Origin: Enterobacter sp. RHBSTW-00994
GTDB lineage: Bacteria; Pseudomonadota; Gammaproteobacteria; Enterobacterales; Enterobacteriaceae
Direction: 5' to 3'
Length of the DNA stretch: 64,000 bases
Assembly (NCBI RefSeq): GCF_013782625.1
Contig: NZ_CP056199.1
Coordinates: 2,746,588 to 2,810,587, forward strand
Shown here: positions 50,382 to 62,306 of the stretch, in pieces
Position numbering within the stretch: the stretch's first letter is position 1
Layout of the letters: every line of letters begins with the position of its first letter
The notes under the pieces: generated by a model
What the model was told of the DNA's origin: nothing
Database searches by the model: none
The model's input: the letters and a program-made list of their open reading frames with translations, nothing else
Program-made: the position numbers and the translations under genes

Positions 50382-50948
50382 ATGTTGACATTTGATGCCA
50401 CTAAAACTGCCCTTGTCGTGATTGATTTACAGGAAGGGATACTGCCCTTTGCCGGTGGCCCTCATACCGCAGGGAATGTGGTCGACCGTGCTGCCCGCCT
50501 GGCAGAAAAATGTCGTCGTGTTGGCGCTCCGGTTGTCCTGGTCCGTGTAGGTTGGTCTGAAGACTTCGCTGAAGCATTAAAACAGCCCGTCGATGCGCAA
50601 GCGCCTGCTCACGCACTGCCTGCTAACTGGTGGGCTTATCCAGAAAAACTGGGTAAATGCGACAGCGATATTGAGGTAACAAAGCGTCAGTGGGGCGCAT
50701 TCTACGGAACCGATCTCGAATTACAGCTGCGCCGCCGTGGCATTGACACCATCATTCTGTGTGGGATCTCCACCAACATCGGCGTGGAATCTACCGCCCG
50801 CAACGCCTGGGAACTGGGCTTTAACCTGGTGATTGCAGAAGATGCATGCAGCGCGGCATCGGCTGACCAGCATAAGGGCAGCATGACAAACATCTTCCCG
50901 CGCATTGGGCGTGTACGCAGCACAGAAGAGATCGTAAGCGCGTTATGA
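50382..50948 (+). CDS. yecD: Isochorismatase-family hydrolase YecD
   Basis: The 188-residue protein has the cysteine hydrolase layout: Asp in VVIDLQEG, Lys in VTKRQWGAF and Cys in [20 protein letters not shown]. The substrate is unknown. ATG 50382 follows GGAG. It overlaps yecE by 4 bp. Confidence 0.94.
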   Translation: MLTFDATKTALVVIDLQEGILPFAGGPHTAGNVVDRAARLAEKCRRVGAPVVLVRVGWSEDFAEALKQPVDAQAPAHALPANWWAYPEKLGKCDSDIEVTKRQWGAFYGTDLELQLRRRGIDTIILCGISTNIGVESTARNAWELGFNLVIAEDACSAASADQHKGSMTNIFPRIGRVRSTEEIVSAL

Positions 50949-51763
50949 TCTATCTGGGCCTTCCCCAATGGTCGCACCCGAAATGGGTGCGGCTGGGTAT
51001 CACCAGCCTCGAAGAGTACGCCCGACACTTCAACTGTGTCGAAGGCAATACCACGCTGTACGCCTTGCCAAAGGCCGAAATTGTGGCGCGCTGGCACGAA
51101 CAAACCACCGATAGCTTCCGCTTTTGCTTTAAGTTTCCGGCAACCATTTCCCACAACGCAGCGCTGCGTAACTGCGGTGATTTGACCGAGGAATTTTTGA
51201 GCCGAATGTCGCCGCTGGCAAACCGAATCGGACAATACTGGCTCCAGCTTCCCGCCACGTTTGGCCCGCGAGACCTGCCTGCGCTGTGGCAGTTTCTTGA
51301 TACGTTGCCTCGTGAGTTCACTTACGGTGTCGAAGTGCGACACCCTGATTTTTTCGCAAAAGGTGACGCGGAAAAAGCGCTTAATCGCGGCCTGCATGAG
51401 CGCGCGGTGAATCGTGTCATCCTCGACAGCCGACCGGTGCATAGCGCCATTCCACATAATGAGGCGGTTATTGAGGCTCAACGGAAAAAACCAAAGGTTC
51501 CCGTGCATGCGGTTGTCACCGCCACGAACCCAATGGTGCGCTTTATCGGGAGTGACAATATGCAGCAGAATCAGGCGATGTTTGCCGTCTGGCTGCGCAC
51601 GTTGCCTGTATGGGAGCAAACCACTACGCCCTACCTTTTCCTGCATACTCCGGATATTGCCCAGTCACCTGAACTGGTCGATGCTCTCTGGCAAGCCTTA
51701 CAAACTGCGGTTCCGTCGGTCGGACCAGCGCCTTCTATCCCACAACAATCTTCTCTTTTCTGA
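50945..51763 (+). CDS. yecE: DUF72 protein YecE
   Basis: The 272-residue protein starts [15 protein letters not shown] and carries the DUF72 features [18 protein letters not shown] and [13 protein letters not shown]. The fold is a TIM-like barrel in solved relatives. The function is unknown. It is translationally coupled to yecD. Confidence 0.94.
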   Translation: MIYLGLPQWSHPKWVRLGITSLEEYARHFNCVEGNTTLYALPKAEIVARWHEQTTDSFRFCFKFPATISHNAALRNCGDLTEEFLSRMSPLANRIGQYWLQLPATFGPRDLPALWQFLDTLPREFTYGVEVRHPDFFAKGDAEKALNRGLHERAVNRVILDSRPVHSAIPHNEAVIEAQRKKPKVPVHAVVTATNPMVRFIGSDNMQQNQAMFAVWLRTLPVWEQTTTPYLFLHTPDIAQSPELVDALWQALQTAVPSVGPAPSIPQQSSLF

Positions 51764-51814
51764 TATCAGCCCCTATCATATAGACGAGCCATCTGCCAAA
51801 AACAGGGAGTTTGT

Positions 51815-53962
<2,148 letters not shown>

Positions 53963-53965
53963 TGT

Positions 53966-54008
53966 TCCCCTCATCCCGTCCCTCCCCCCACAGGAGCGAG
54001 GGTTAGGG
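53966..54008. repeat. GC-rich imperfect hairpin after cmoB
   Basis: TCCCCTCATCCC...CTCC pairs with GGAGCGAGGGTTAGGGGA around CCCCCACA. It is related in sequence to the hairpin at 44515-44535, and lies between convergent cmoB and cutC/MicL. Confidence 0.5.
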
Positions 54009-54013
54009 GAATA

Positions 54014-54325
54014 AAAAAAGGCCCCTGTTGAAATTGCAGGGGCCTGGTACAAGCAAGCATCATATTGGGCGACATGATGCGCGGTAAAAATCGCTACGTT
54101 GCTACACGTGATAACGTTCAATCATCGATTTCATTACCGCAACCGACTCTCCATCTACACCGTAGCGGGAATACTCATCCGCCTCAGCATCCGTCGACAT
54201 TGACAACCCTGTATTGCGATATCGCATAGGTGAAGGCGTCCACTTGCCTGCTGAGCTATGAAGCTCTTCTACCCCTGCGTTTAAAAACTTATCCAGATTG
54301 CTGGCACGGACTCCCGCACCCGCCA
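54014..54325 (-). ncRNA. micL: MicL (RyeF) sigma-E-dependent sRNA
   Basis: In E. coli MicL is transcribed from inside cutC, is processed to a short 3' form and represses lpp. Here the minus strand downstream of cutC has a hairpin GCATCAT...ATGATGC (54059-54082) and a strong terminator AGGCCCCTGC/GCAGGGGCCT with seven T. A sigma-E-like promoter inside cutC (GGAACT at 54355-54360, TTCCAA at 54332-54337) predicts a start near 54325 and a length of about 310 nt, as in E. coli. Confidence 0.8.
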
Positions 54326-54845
54326 TGACTATTGGAACACCGGAATGGGCTTTTAGTTCCGTAATTAATTGCAAACCTTTTTCAGCCGACGCTTGCTGGC
54401 CCGATGTGAGAATGCGCGCCACACCAAGTTCTGCAAGATTATCAAATGCCTGAAGCGGATCGGCACACATATCAAAAGCACGATGAAAAGTGACCGCCAG
54501 CCCCTCTGCCGCCTTCATAACCTGACGCATACGCGGCATATCGACATGGCCCTCTTCATCCAGCAGGCCGATGACCAGGCCCTGGAATCCAAGATCGCGT
54601 ACCAGCCTGATATCATCAAGCATGGCACTGAACTCATCCGTCGTATAACAAAAATCTCCACCACGCGGACGAATAATCGGGTGAACCGGAATCGTCACCT
54701 CACGGCGAACTGACATCAACACACCGTATGACGGTGTTAATCCACCTTCTTTCGGCGCCGCACACAACTCGATACGGTCAGCACCGTAATGTTGCGCGGT
54801 GACGGCACACTCCATGCTGTAACAACAAATCTCCAGCAGCGCCAT
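54102..54845 (-). CDS. cutC: CutC family protein
   Basis: The 247-residue TIM-barrel protein starts at ATG 54845 ([28 protein letters not shown]) after GGAGGAA. Conserved [26 protein letters not shown] and the C-terminal HSSAGKW are present. The copper phenotype once given to cutC in E. coli is attributed to the MicL sRNA encoded at its 3' end. Confidence 0.96.
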   Translation of the reverse strand: MALLEICCYSMECAVTAQHYGADRIELCAAPKEGGLTPSYGVLMSVRREVTIPVHPIIRPRGGDFCYTTDEFSAMLDDIRLVRDLGFQGLVIGLLDEEGHVDMPRMRQVMKAAEGLAVTFHRAFDMCADPLQAFDNLAELGVARILTSGQQASAEKGLQLITELKAHSGVPIVMAGAGVRASNLDKFLNAGVEELHSSAGKWTPSPMRYRNTGLSMSTDAEADEYSRYGVDGESVAVMKSMIERYHV

Positions 54846-54931
54846 TCCTTCCTCCTTAACGTCCCTAAAACGAGCTATCATCCCACGCCTTCCACTTTGG
54901 GACTCAGCGTAAGTTCACAAAGTCTTACGTG

Positions 54932-55492
54932 TTATTCTTCACTGGCGACAATCTGTTCGATTGTCCACGGATGAAATTTTACAGTCACTTTCCCGTCGGT
55001 AACGGCAAGCGTGGGGTTTGGTAACCGCTCGCGCTCACCTTTTGGGGAACTGGTTTTTACAAAAACACCCGGTTTGCTTAACCCATCATCAGAGAGCAGC
55101 GACAACGCCCTGGCATTCAGGGTTTCAGGGTCACCAGGCAAGACAATTTCGATATGCTCCCACCCTTCATGCGGATAACGTTTCTCTCCCGGCCAGGGCA
55201 ACTCGACAACAGTGAATTGCCAGTGCGCCACGCAGACGGGCTCATGTAATTTAAACAAGCAGATGGGACGGCCATTAATGATGTTTTCTGAGAGCAACTC
55301 ACCACACTGTTCAAATCCACGACGCCAGCGCTCGGCGGTGGCATTCTGATGGCAGCGCAGAGAAATGTGATCTGCTTCAAGCGGCGCGATATCCAGTCCA
55401 AGACGGGTGGCAAGTTCTGTGAACGCCTGAGTGAAACGGGGTAAATCTGCGGAAATATCATGCAGTTCGTCAATGGATAGCCAGTTCGCCAT
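54932..55492 (-). CDS. yecM: Conserved protein YecM
   Basis: The 186-residue protein belongs to the YecM family with a vicinal-oxygen-chelate-like fold: DHISLRCHQNATAERWRRGFEQCG and WEHIEIVLPGDPETLNARAL, holding His and Glu residues likely to bind metal. The function is unknown. Confidence 0.94.
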   Translation of the reverse strand: MANWLSIDELHDISADLPRFTQAFTELATRLGLDIAPLEADHISLRCHQNATAERWRRGFEQCGELLSENIINGRPICLFKLHEPVCVAHWQFTVVELPWPGEKRYPHEGWEHIEIVLPGDPETLNARALSLLSDDGLSKPGVFVKTSSPKGERERLPNPTLAVTDGKVTVKFHPWTIEQIVASEE

Positions 55493-55731
55493 AAGTCAGT
55501 CTCTTATCGTGTCGCAAAGCCGCTAATTTACTCTGTTGCCAGACGTCAACCAACCGCTGAATTCGGGTTTTTATTCCTGCATGTTTATGCAGACCTTCTC
55601 CGCCTGGATTCTGAGCGATCTTCCCCCCGCGCAATGCTGACGCCAGAAGGCATTTGCAGTATACTCCCGCCCTAAATTCTTAAACTGCCGTGGGTGTTGG
55701 TTAACCCGCGTCAAAAACGTAAGGTATCCAG

Positions 55732-57465
55732 GTGAATATTCAGGCTCTTCTCTCAGAAAAAGTCAGTCAGGCACTGATTGCCGCAGGTGCGCCTGCGGAT
55801 TGCGAACCCCAGGTTCGTCAGTCAGCAAAAGTACAGTTTGGCGACTATCAGGCTAATGGCGTGATGGCAGTGGCTAAAAAACTGGGCATGCCGCCGCGAC
55901 AACTCGCTGAGCTGGTGCTGACTCATCTGGATCTGGACGGTATCGCCAGTAAAACAGAAATCGCCGGTCCTGGTTTTATTAACATTTTCCTTGAGCCTGC
56001 TTTCCTGGCACAACATGTTGACGCGGCGCTGAAATCCGACCGTCTTGGTGTGAGCCAACCACAGGCGCAGACGGTAGTTATTGACTACTCAGCACCTAAC
56101 GTTGCGAAAGAGATGCACGTTGGTCACTTGCGCTCCACCATCATCGGTGATGCCGCTGTCCGCACGCTGGAGTTTCTGGGTCACAAAGTGATCCGCGCTA
56201 ACCACGTCGGTGACTGGGGTACGCAGTTCGGCATGCTGATCGCTTACCTGGAAAAACAACAGCAGGAAAATGCTGGTGAAATGGCACTGGCGGACCTGGA
56301 AGGTTTCTACCGCGAAGCGAAAAAACATTACGACGAAGATGAAGTGTTTGCTGAACGCGCCCGTAGCTACGTAGTGAAGCTGCAAGGTGGCGACGAATAC
56401 TTCCGTGAGATGTGGCGCAAGCTGGTCGACATCACCATGTCCCAGAATCAGCTGACTTATAACCGCCTGAACGTAACGCTGACCCGTGACGATGTGATGG
56501 GTGAAAGCCTCTACAACCCAATGCTGCCGGGTATCGTGGCCGATCTTAAAGCAAAAGGCCTGGCAGTCGAGAGTGAAGGTGCTACGGTTGTGTTCCTTGA
56601 TGAATATAAAAACAAGGAAGGCGAACCTATGGGCGTCATCATCCAGAAAAAGGATGGTGGCTACCTGTACACGACGACGGATATTGCCTGCGCGAAATAT
56701 CGTTATGAAACGCTGCATGCCGATCGTGTGCTCTACTATATCGACTCCCGTCAGCACCAGCACCTGATGCAGGCATGGACCATCGTGCGTAAAGCCGGCT
56801 ACGTGCCAGATTCTGTTCCACTGGAACACCACATGTTCGGCATGATGCTGGGCAAAGACGGTAAGCCGTTCAAAACCCGTGCGGGCGGTACAGTGAAGCT
56901 GTCCGATCTGCTGGACGAAGCGCTGGAACGTGCCCGTCGTCTGGTTGCAGAGAAAAACCCGGATATGGCCGCAGAGGAGCTGGAAAAACTGGCTAACGCA
57001 GTCGGTATTGGCGCAGTGAAATACGCCGATCTCTCCAAAAACCGTACCACCGACTACGTGTTTGACTGGGATAACATGCTGGCGTTTGAAGGTAACACCG
57101 CGCCATACATGCAGTATGCTTACACCCGCGTACTGTCCGTGTTCCGTAAAGCTAACATTGACGAAAACGTGCTGGCTAATGCTGCCGTTGTGATCGGCGA
57201 AGATCGTGAAGCGCAGCTGGCGGCTCGCCTGCTGCAATTTGAAGAGACGCTGGGCGTCGTTGCCCGTGACGGCACACCGCATGTAATGTGTGCTTATCTG
57301 TATGACCTGGCGGGTCTGTTCTCTGGTTTCTACGAACACTGCCCTATTCTCTCTGCCGAGAATGACGCGGTACGTCACAGCCGTTTGAAACTGGCGCAGC
57401 TGACGGCGAAAACCCTGAAGCTGGGTCTGGATACCCTGGGTATCGAAACCGTAGAACGGATGTAA
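55732..57465 (+). CDS. argS: Arginyl-tRNA synthetase
   Basis: ArgS charges tRNA-Arg. The 577-residue class I enzyme begins at GTG 55732 after AAGG. HIGH appears as [10 protein letters not shown]; the KMSK loop is replaced by FKTRAGGTV, as usual in ArgS. Length equals E. coli. Confidence 0.98.
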   Translation: MNIQALLSEKVSQALIAAGAPADCEPQVRQSAKVQFGDYQANGVMAVAKKLGMPPRQLAELVLTHLDLDGIASKTEIAGPGFINIFLEPAFLAQHVDAALKSDRLGVSQPQAQTVVIDYSAPNVAKEMHVGHLRSTIIGDAAVRTLEFLGHKVIRANHVGDWGTQFGMLIAYLEKQQQENAGEMALADLEGFYREAKKHYDEDEVFAERARSYVVKLQGGDEYFREMWRKLVDITMSQNQLTYNRLNVTLTRDDVMGESLYNPMLPGIVADLKAKGLAVESEGATVVFLDEYKNKEGEPMGVIIQKKDGGYLYTTTDIACAKYRYETLHADRVLYYIDSRQHQHLMQAWTIVRKAGYVPDSVPLEHHMFGMMLGKDGKPFKTRAGGTVKLSDLLDEALERARRLVAEKNPDMAAEELEKLANAVGIGAVKYADLSKNRTTDYVFDWDNMLAFEGNTAPYMQYAYTRVLSVFRKANIDENVLANAAVVIGEDREAQLAARLLQFEETLGVVARDGTPHVMCAYLYDLAGLFSGFYEHCPILSAENDAVRHSRLKLAQLTAKTLKLGLDTLGIETVERM

Positions 57466-57477
57466 TGATCGTTTCAT

Positions 57478-57512
57478 AAAAAAACCCGGCCAGTGCCGGG
57501 TTTTTTTATTAT
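57478..57512. terminator. Bidirectional terminator between argS and rhiN
   Basis: AAAACCCGGC and GCCGGGTTTT form a stem around CAGT, with A and T runs on either side. The genes converge. Confidence 0.9.
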
Positions 57513-58651
57513 CAGAAGTATTTCCGCAGATATTCCGTCAGGCAGAGGATCGCCATGGCCTGTCCATACGGCATTGAGGTGAGTGGGATCTCTCGATAAA
57601 ACACCAGGTTACTCCCCATACCAGTTCCAAATGACGTTTGCAGCAACTCTCCTTCCGGCGAAATATTCTGCACAATGCCGCGAATCGCCTTTTCAGCCAC
57701 GTCCGCGAATTCCGCGCCGACATAGCGCTTACGCACCGCTTTCAGGATACCGTAGGCAAACCCTGCCGTGGCCGATGCCTCAAGATAGGAATCCGGATCG
57801 TCCAGCAGCGTATGCCAGAGACCACTTTCATCCTGGCATTTCGCCAGAGCAGAAATTTGCGCGTTGAGTACCTGAACCAGATAGCGGCGAACGGCATTAT
57901 TTTCCGGTAAATCAACCAGTTCCAGGAAATCCGGGATCACGATAGTCAGCCAGCTATTTCCCCGCGCCCAGCGGGCGTTCGCGAAGTTATGCTGCCCATC
58001 GTAACTCCAGCCGTGGAACCACAGCCCTGTTTCGCGATCCATCAGATTTTGAACATGCAAAAGGAACTGATACACCGCCTCTTCCACGTATTCCGGTCGA
58101 TTAAGCAACTTACCGATTTTCGCCAGTGGCAGGACGGTCATCATCAGCGTGTCATCCCACATCTGCTGATGATTCTCTTCGGCGAGGGTGATGTGTTGCA
58201 TACCGCCATGGTCGGTACGCGGCATCTCATACATCGCCCATTCAGCCCAGCTATCCAGCCACGGTAGCCAGGCCGGGTTTTTGGTCTCTTCATAGCGAGA
58301 GGCAAGCGTTAAGAACGGCGCCATGGTATTGACGTTTTTGGTGGTCGCCCCTTCACGGAATCGATCAGTAAACCAGCTGTCAATAATGTCACGCATGCTC
58401 TCATCGCCGGTCTGGCAGTAATACTGCCAGATACCGTAAAGACCAACGCCATGCGTCCACTCCCATCCCGCCCATCCTTTGGTGTCGATCACGCGCCCGT
58501 CGTCCAGCCGCAGTAAGAAATCGCCCGTTTTGTCATGGATATTGACCAGATTTAGCGTCACTTTTTTAATCAGTGATTTCAGTTCATCCCTGGCGATAAA
58601 ACGCTCAGGTTGACGCAGTAACGGACTCTGTTTGACAGGCCAAACCTTCAT
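57512..58651 (-). CDS. rhiN: Unsaturated rhamnogalacturonyl hydrolase (GH105, RhiN/YteR type)
   Basis: The 379-residue protein has the GH105 pattern: GWEWTHGVGLYGIW near the N-terminus, DTLMMTVLPLAK with the likely catalytic Asp, FANARWARGNSW and the C-terminal GTGMGSNL. These enzymes release unsaturated galacturonate from rhamnogalacturonan oligomers. No signal peptide is seen, so it acts in the cytoplasm. It lies four bases after the transporter gene, in the rhiT-rhiN order of Dickeya. Confidence 0.82.
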   Translation of the reverse strand: MKVWPVKQSPLLRQPERFIARDELKSLIKKVTLNLVNIHDKTGDFLLRLDDGRVIDTKGWAGWEWTHGVGLYGIWQYYCQTGDESMRDIIDSWFTDRFREGATTKNVNTMAPFLTLASRYEETKNPAWLPWLDSWAEWAMYEMPRTDHGGMQHITLAEENHQQMWDDTLMMTVLPLAKIGKLLNRPEYVEEAVYQFLLHVQNLMDRETGLWFHGWSYDGQHNFANARWARGNSWLTIVIPDFLELVDLPENNAVRRYLVQVLNAQISALAKCQDESGLWHTLLDDPDSYLEASATAGFAYGILKAVRKRYVGAEFADVAEKAIRGIVQNISPEGELLQTSFGTGMGSNLVFYREIPLTSMPYGQAMAILCLTEYLRKYF

Positions 58652-58655
58652 AATC

Positions 58656-60239
58656 TTAACCTCTGTTATATGTCGAATTCAGTACCGTACGATCCTTCAG
58701 GGAAGGTGCAGCAGGCTTATTGCGATTGAGATAACCGATGTTGTTGTTGCCCCACAACGATTCGTACGGCATACCGGCCAGCATTTCCACGGTGGCGCGG
58801 GCCTGCGGAGTGGCTCCTTCAGGCATAGCCCGACCAGACTCGCGCATTTTTGCCGTCTCTTCGCGCAATGTGCTGTGTGTTTGTAAATTCAGTTTGAAGC
58901 GTAATGACACCAGGAAGCCGCAAATCAGAACGGCGATCGTGCCAAAGCTCAGGATCATCAGAATGGTGTGACTCACTTCCGCAGGCTGTACTTTTTGTCC
59001 ACTGACAAAACCAGACATCTGCATCACGATGCCCACCAGCATTATCGCCCCTGCCTGAGACGCCTTACGGGTAAGCGTCATGATCCCCGCGAAGATCCCC
59101 TCACGCCGCTGGCCAGTGATCACTTCGTCCACATCGGCAATATAGGTGTAAGTATTCCATGGCACGTAGTTGATACCGCCGCGCCCCAGACCTGCCACCG
59201 CAGAAACCAGCAGCAGCAATGAATAGAGATCACTCAGACCGGCGTAGTAGAGCACTGCGTAAGACATTGACGCCAGGCCAAACAACACGACAACCATACG
59301 ATATGACGGCGCGGGCCCGAACCGGATGCAAAGCGGGATCATGGCAATCACAGCGATGAACTGGAAGATAGCCATTGTACCCAGCAGGTTTGAGGCCATT
59401 GAGGCTTCCTGCATCAGGACGAATACCACGTAATACGTAAAGACCGCGTTGAACACGTCCTGAGCAATATACCCGCCGAGATACATCCCCAGATGCTGGC
59501 GGAATATCTTGATACGCAGCGTAGAACTTAACTCCACAAACAGCCGATTGAGACTTTGCCCTAATGAGAGTTTCTTTTTCTCTTCTTCAGCACGCAACGC
59601 CGCTTCCGTCCACTCTTCACGCGGGCGTTCCCAGGTAAAGAACCACACGAACGTCAGCATCAGCGCACAAAGAACGGAGAACACCAGGCTCGCATAGAAA
59701 AAGGAGACAGCATTGTCCTTACCGAATTGCGTCAACAAAATACCCGGCAGGAAGGAAGCCAGAATGGCTGACATCTGCGCCATTGAGATACGGGCGCCCG
59801 AAAACTTGGTTTTCTGTTTGAAGTCATCGGTCATTTCCGGCACTAAGGTTTCGTAGGGCACTAAGATCATGGTGTAAACAACATCAAACACCAGATAAGT
59901 CAGCAAGTAATACCAGAAGCCCATGTCCCCTACCCACATCAGGGAATAGCTAAATACGCAGGGGATACCAATCAGAATAAAGAACTTACGGCGACCAAAG
60001 CGTTTGCCAAGCCAGGTTGTGCCAAAGTTATCGGTTAAAAAGCCCATTAATGGGCTGACTACCGCATCCAGCACCCTTGCCGCAGCAAAGATGAACGTAG
60101 CTTCAATAGGTGAGAGTCCACAGAAGGTCGTATAAAAATATAAAAGCCAGGCCGCGGTCAGCGCAGTTGTGCCCGCGCCGAGGAAATCGCCTGACCCATA
60201 AGCAAGATAATTTGCGAGTCCAATTTTACGTGTTTTCAT
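58656..60239 (-). CDS. rhiT: GPH-family rhamnogalacturonide:cation symporter (RhiT-like)
   Basis: The 527-residue protein has twelve hydrophobic helices of the glycoside-pentoside-hexuronide family, with GKRFGRRKFFILIGIP between helices 2 and 3 and VPYETLVPEM. The ATG at 60239 is preferred to a TTG three codons upstream. Pairing with a GH105 hydrolase and a KdgR-like site upstream suggests uptake of pectin-derived oligomers; the exact sugar is inferred from context. Confidence 0.8.
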   Translation of the reverse strand: MKTRKIGLANYLAYGSGDFLGAGTTALTAAWLLYFYTTFCGLSPIEATFIFAAARVLDAVVSPLMGFLTDNFGTTWLGKRFGRRKFFILIGIPCVFSYSLMWVGDMGFWYYLLTYLVFDVVYTMILVPYETLVPEMTDDFKQKTKFSGARISMAQMSAILASFLPGILLTQFGKDNAVSFFYASLVFSVLCALMLTFVWFFTWERPREEWTEAALRAEEEKKKLSLGQSLNRLFVELSSTLRIKIFRQHLGMYLGGYIAQDVFNAVFTYYVVFVLMQEASMASNLLGTMAIFQFIAVIAMIPLCIRFGPAPSYRMVVVLFGLASMSYAVLYYAGLSDLYSLLLLVSAVAGLGRGGINYVPWNTYTYIADVDEVITGQRREGIFAGIMTLTRKASQAGAIMLVGIVMQMSGFVSGQKVQPAEVSHTILMILSFGTIAVLICGFLVSLRFKLNLQTHSTLREETAKMRESGRAMPEGATPQARATVEMLAGMPYESLWGNNNIGYLNRNKPAAPSLKDRTVLNSTYNRG

Positions 60240-60408
60240 TGCCGTCAACCCTAATCAGTTTTAGGAGACTCCCTGTAAGCAAACCTCGTCCGGGAGCTTT
60301 TACACGGCTACAGTAAAAGTATCGCTTTGTTGATACCTTTCTGTTTCTGCCATCGCAAAGAATCGCGTGGCAAAAACGCAAAGAGTGTCGTTACGCGTGT
60401 CACCGATT

Positions 60409-60427
60409 TATAAAACAGCGTTTCTTT
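60409..60427. promoter_or_regulatory. KdgR box upstream of rhiTN
   Basis: TATAAAACAGCGTTTCTTT fits the KdgR consensus AATRAAAYRNYRTTTYATT in 17 of 19 positions, with the core AAAYRNYRTTTY perfect. It lies about 170 bp upstream of rhiT. A separate dyad, GTATC-N8-GATAC (60319-60336), lies between it and the gene. The rest of 60240-60556 holds no gene I can support. Confidence 0.75.
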
Positions 60428-60556
60428 TGCATCAAAAGAGAGGGTCAATTTTGAGATCCAGTCATCAGAATAACCTGGTGACTGGGTGAAAAATGGGCAA
60501 GACGCGGGCAAGATACCCTGATGTTTCCGGCACACGGCCAGCACACAGACATGTTT

Positions 60557-61066
60557 TTAATGTTGTGCTTTCGTTTTTGTCGGTAAGCAACATAGCCACA
60601 GCGTATAAAAGACGGCAATCGAATTTAATACCATACTGATAACACTCGTTATCTGCTGCCCAGAGGTGTCATCTGTTATTGCAACAATGGCATTATGAAT
60701 TCCAGTAAGAATAAGAGGCAGCACAAACAGGTTTACCAAAAGCGCTCCGCCGAACCACCAACCTGATCTTCCTGTATCGTGCATTCTTCTGATACCAAGA
60801 GAAATTATCGGTGCTAACAGTATTAATGGAGCAAATGTCTGAAGAGGAAAGTAGACAAACCAGGCCCATACCAGCATCATTCCGCCTCTGCTGGTATGGT
60901 CTGCCATAAAACCGACCAAACATAAGTAGCTTATTCCGGCAATGCATAAAATGATAACGGCATTGACTAATATAAATAGAAATAATTCTCTGCGTGTCGT
61001 CTGACCTTTATAGACAAAGGTTTTCTTCCAGCCTTCAAGGTAACACTCCATGATACTTTTATTCAT
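60557..61066 (-). CDS. DUF805 membrane protein
   Basis: The 169-residue protein has four hydrophobic helices and the DUF805 hallmark IRRMHDTGRSGWW (near 92-104), plus the N-terminal amphipathic CYLEGWKKTFVYKGQTTRRELF. E. coli YhaH and YhaI are relatives; the function is unknown. It is the last of three minus-strand membrane ORFs between flhE and rhiT, 31 bp from the previous one, and looks AT-rich. Confidence 0.85.
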   Translation of the reverse strand: MNKSIMECYLEGWKKTFVYKGQTTRRELFLFILVNAVIILCIAGISYLCLVGFMADHTSRGGMMLVWAWFVYFPLQTFAPLILLAPIISLGIRRMHDTGRSGWWFGGALLVNLFVLPLILTGIHNAIVAITDDTSGQQITSVISMVLNSIAVFYTLWLCCLPTKTKAQH

Positions 61067-61097
61067 TAATCCATCCTTTTTAAAATAAACACGTTAT

Positions 61098-61541
61098 CTA
61101 CAGTAAAACTCTCTTCTCCAGTCGAATTGCAATCAAAAATGAACCGATTTTTGTAACCTCAGAAAGTAACAATAAAACTATCGCAACCACTATTTCACCG
61201 GGCGCAATAGACTTAACTAACCACGGTAAAAAAGTGACAGAAGGTATCACAAGCAACAGGCGCAGTGGGGTCTGCGCCACGACCACGCAGAAAACCCGAT
61301 CCCAGCATAAAAAGAGGAGTAGAGCAGAAAAAACAATCGACAGCGTTGTGAGCATTGATAAAACAAATATAGTAACCAGTAAATAACTGCTGCCATGATC
61401 AGAATATATATTTGTAAAATTTAAAATATCATCGACAAAAGGAACTTGTTTCTGTGCAATTTTATACCAAAAGTAGTGTGCTATATATAAAGCATCCATC
61501 CCTCCCCAGAACATGCAGACCTTTCTGAAATTAATTTTCAC
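61098..61541 (-). CDS. Unrecognised four-helix membrane protein
   Basis: I do not recognise this 147-residue protein. It has about four hydrophobic segments (near 12-26, 50-80, 92-106, 112-135) and a basic N-terminus. It begins at GTG 61541, with AGGAG about seven bases upstream, and overlaps the preceding ORF by 4 bp, so the two are probably translated together. Base composition is more AT-rich than the surrounding core genes. Confidence 0.7.
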   Translation of the reverse strand: MKINFRKVCMFWGGMDALYIAHYFWYKIAQKQVPFVDDILNFTNIYSDHGSSYLLVTIFVLSMLTTLSIVFSALLLFLCWDRVFCVVVAQTPLRLLLVIPSVTFLPWLVKSIAPGEIVVAIVLLLLSEVTKIGSFLIAIRLEKRVLL

Positions 61542-61861
61542 CTGCGCTCCTTACGATAAGATAATGCATTCATAAAACCCGGGGCGGATGATGAATTCAT
61601 CATTGCATTAAAAAATAAAGCTATCCGAGTGCGCAGTATAGGGTCCACACTGTCTTTTATCCAGCCAAAATCGCGCCACCGCTTAGTCATGCGGCATAAT
61701 CTCTTTGTGACCAAGACTAAAAAGATCAAAGTGGAATGAATAAATAGAATCTTAATGAATAAAACGACAAAAAACATAATCTCTGCAAATATATTATATC
61801 CGCAGGTTACGACAAGAACTGAAGCAATAAAACAGAGAAAGGGATAAAGAGAAAAGCACAC
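61538..61861 (-). CDS. Unrecognised membrane protein, possibly 5'-truncated
   Basis: This 107-residue ORF has two long hydrophobic segments (about 3-22 and 26-52) and a basic C-terminus (RLCRMTKRWRDFGWIKD, ALSYRKERR). The only usable start is GTG 61861 without a clear ribosome site, and the frame stays open for ten more codons upstream, so the N-terminus may be lost. No family is recognised. It lies 52 bp downstream of flhE. Confidence 0.55.
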   Translation of the reverse strand: MCFSLYPFLCFIASVLVVTCGYNIFAEIMFFVVLFIKILFIHSTLIFLVLVTKRLCRMTKRWRDFGWIKDSVDPILRTRIALFFNAMMNSSSAPGFMNALSYRKERR

Positions 61862-61913
61862 ATGATTTGATGAACTGCAATGCCATTCCGTTTAAGTGAA
61901 TGGCATTGGCCAG

Positions 61914-62306
61914 TTAGCGGTAGTTTACGATGACAGAATTGCTCTGTACTTTGAGCGCAGGGATCAGACGTCCTCCGCCAGGTACTTCCCAGACGAAGCG
62001 CAGCGGTTCAACAGCAGGTACGCCGTTGAACGCCTGGGTCGTTCCACTTTCACCATCAATCTCTGTGCAGCGGGTCTGAGAACATAAACGTACCAGCAAC
62101 CCGGCAGGCGTTGGACCATTCAGTTGATAACGCCAGACCACCAGCGTCATCAAACCTGAAACGGGTTCAGATGCTGCGAGAGGACGTGACGAGGCAGACA
62201 CTCCGCGATTATTCAGCGTGATGCCAATACTGCTGGCCTGCCACATTCCATCACCCGCGGCTTGCGCCGCCAGCGGAAACAGCACTATCCATAACCACTT
62301 GCGCAT
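61914..62306 (-). CDS. flhE: Flagellar protein FlhE
   Basis: FlhE is a periplasmic protein, 130 residues, with a signal peptide ending in QAAG and mature GMWQASSIGITLNNRG; the C-terminus EVPGGGRLIPALKVQSN matches E. coli. It limits proton leak through the flagellar export gate. Its start overlaps the flhA stop (TAATG). Confidence 0.96.
   Translation of the reverse strand: MRKWLWIVLFPLAAQAAGDGMWQASSIGITLNNRGVSASSRPLAASEPVSGLMTLVVWRYQLNGPTPAGLLVRLCSQTRCTEIDGESGTTQAFNGVPAVEPLRFVWEVPGGGRLIPALKVQSNSVIVNYR

Noticed and set aside
50702..51646. A 314-codon minus-strand ORF across yecD and yecE
   Set aside because: It spans two well-identified genes and shows no recognisable domain.
56089..57477. 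A 462-codon minus-strand ORF opposite argS
   Set aside because: argS on the plus strand is certain and full length. The antisense frame is a by-product of its codon bias and has no domain or ribosome site.
60308..60544. A 78-codon minus-strand ORF upstream of rhiT
   Set aside because: It covers the KdgR-like box and the dyad at 60319-60336, has no recognisable motif, and is better read as a regulatory region.
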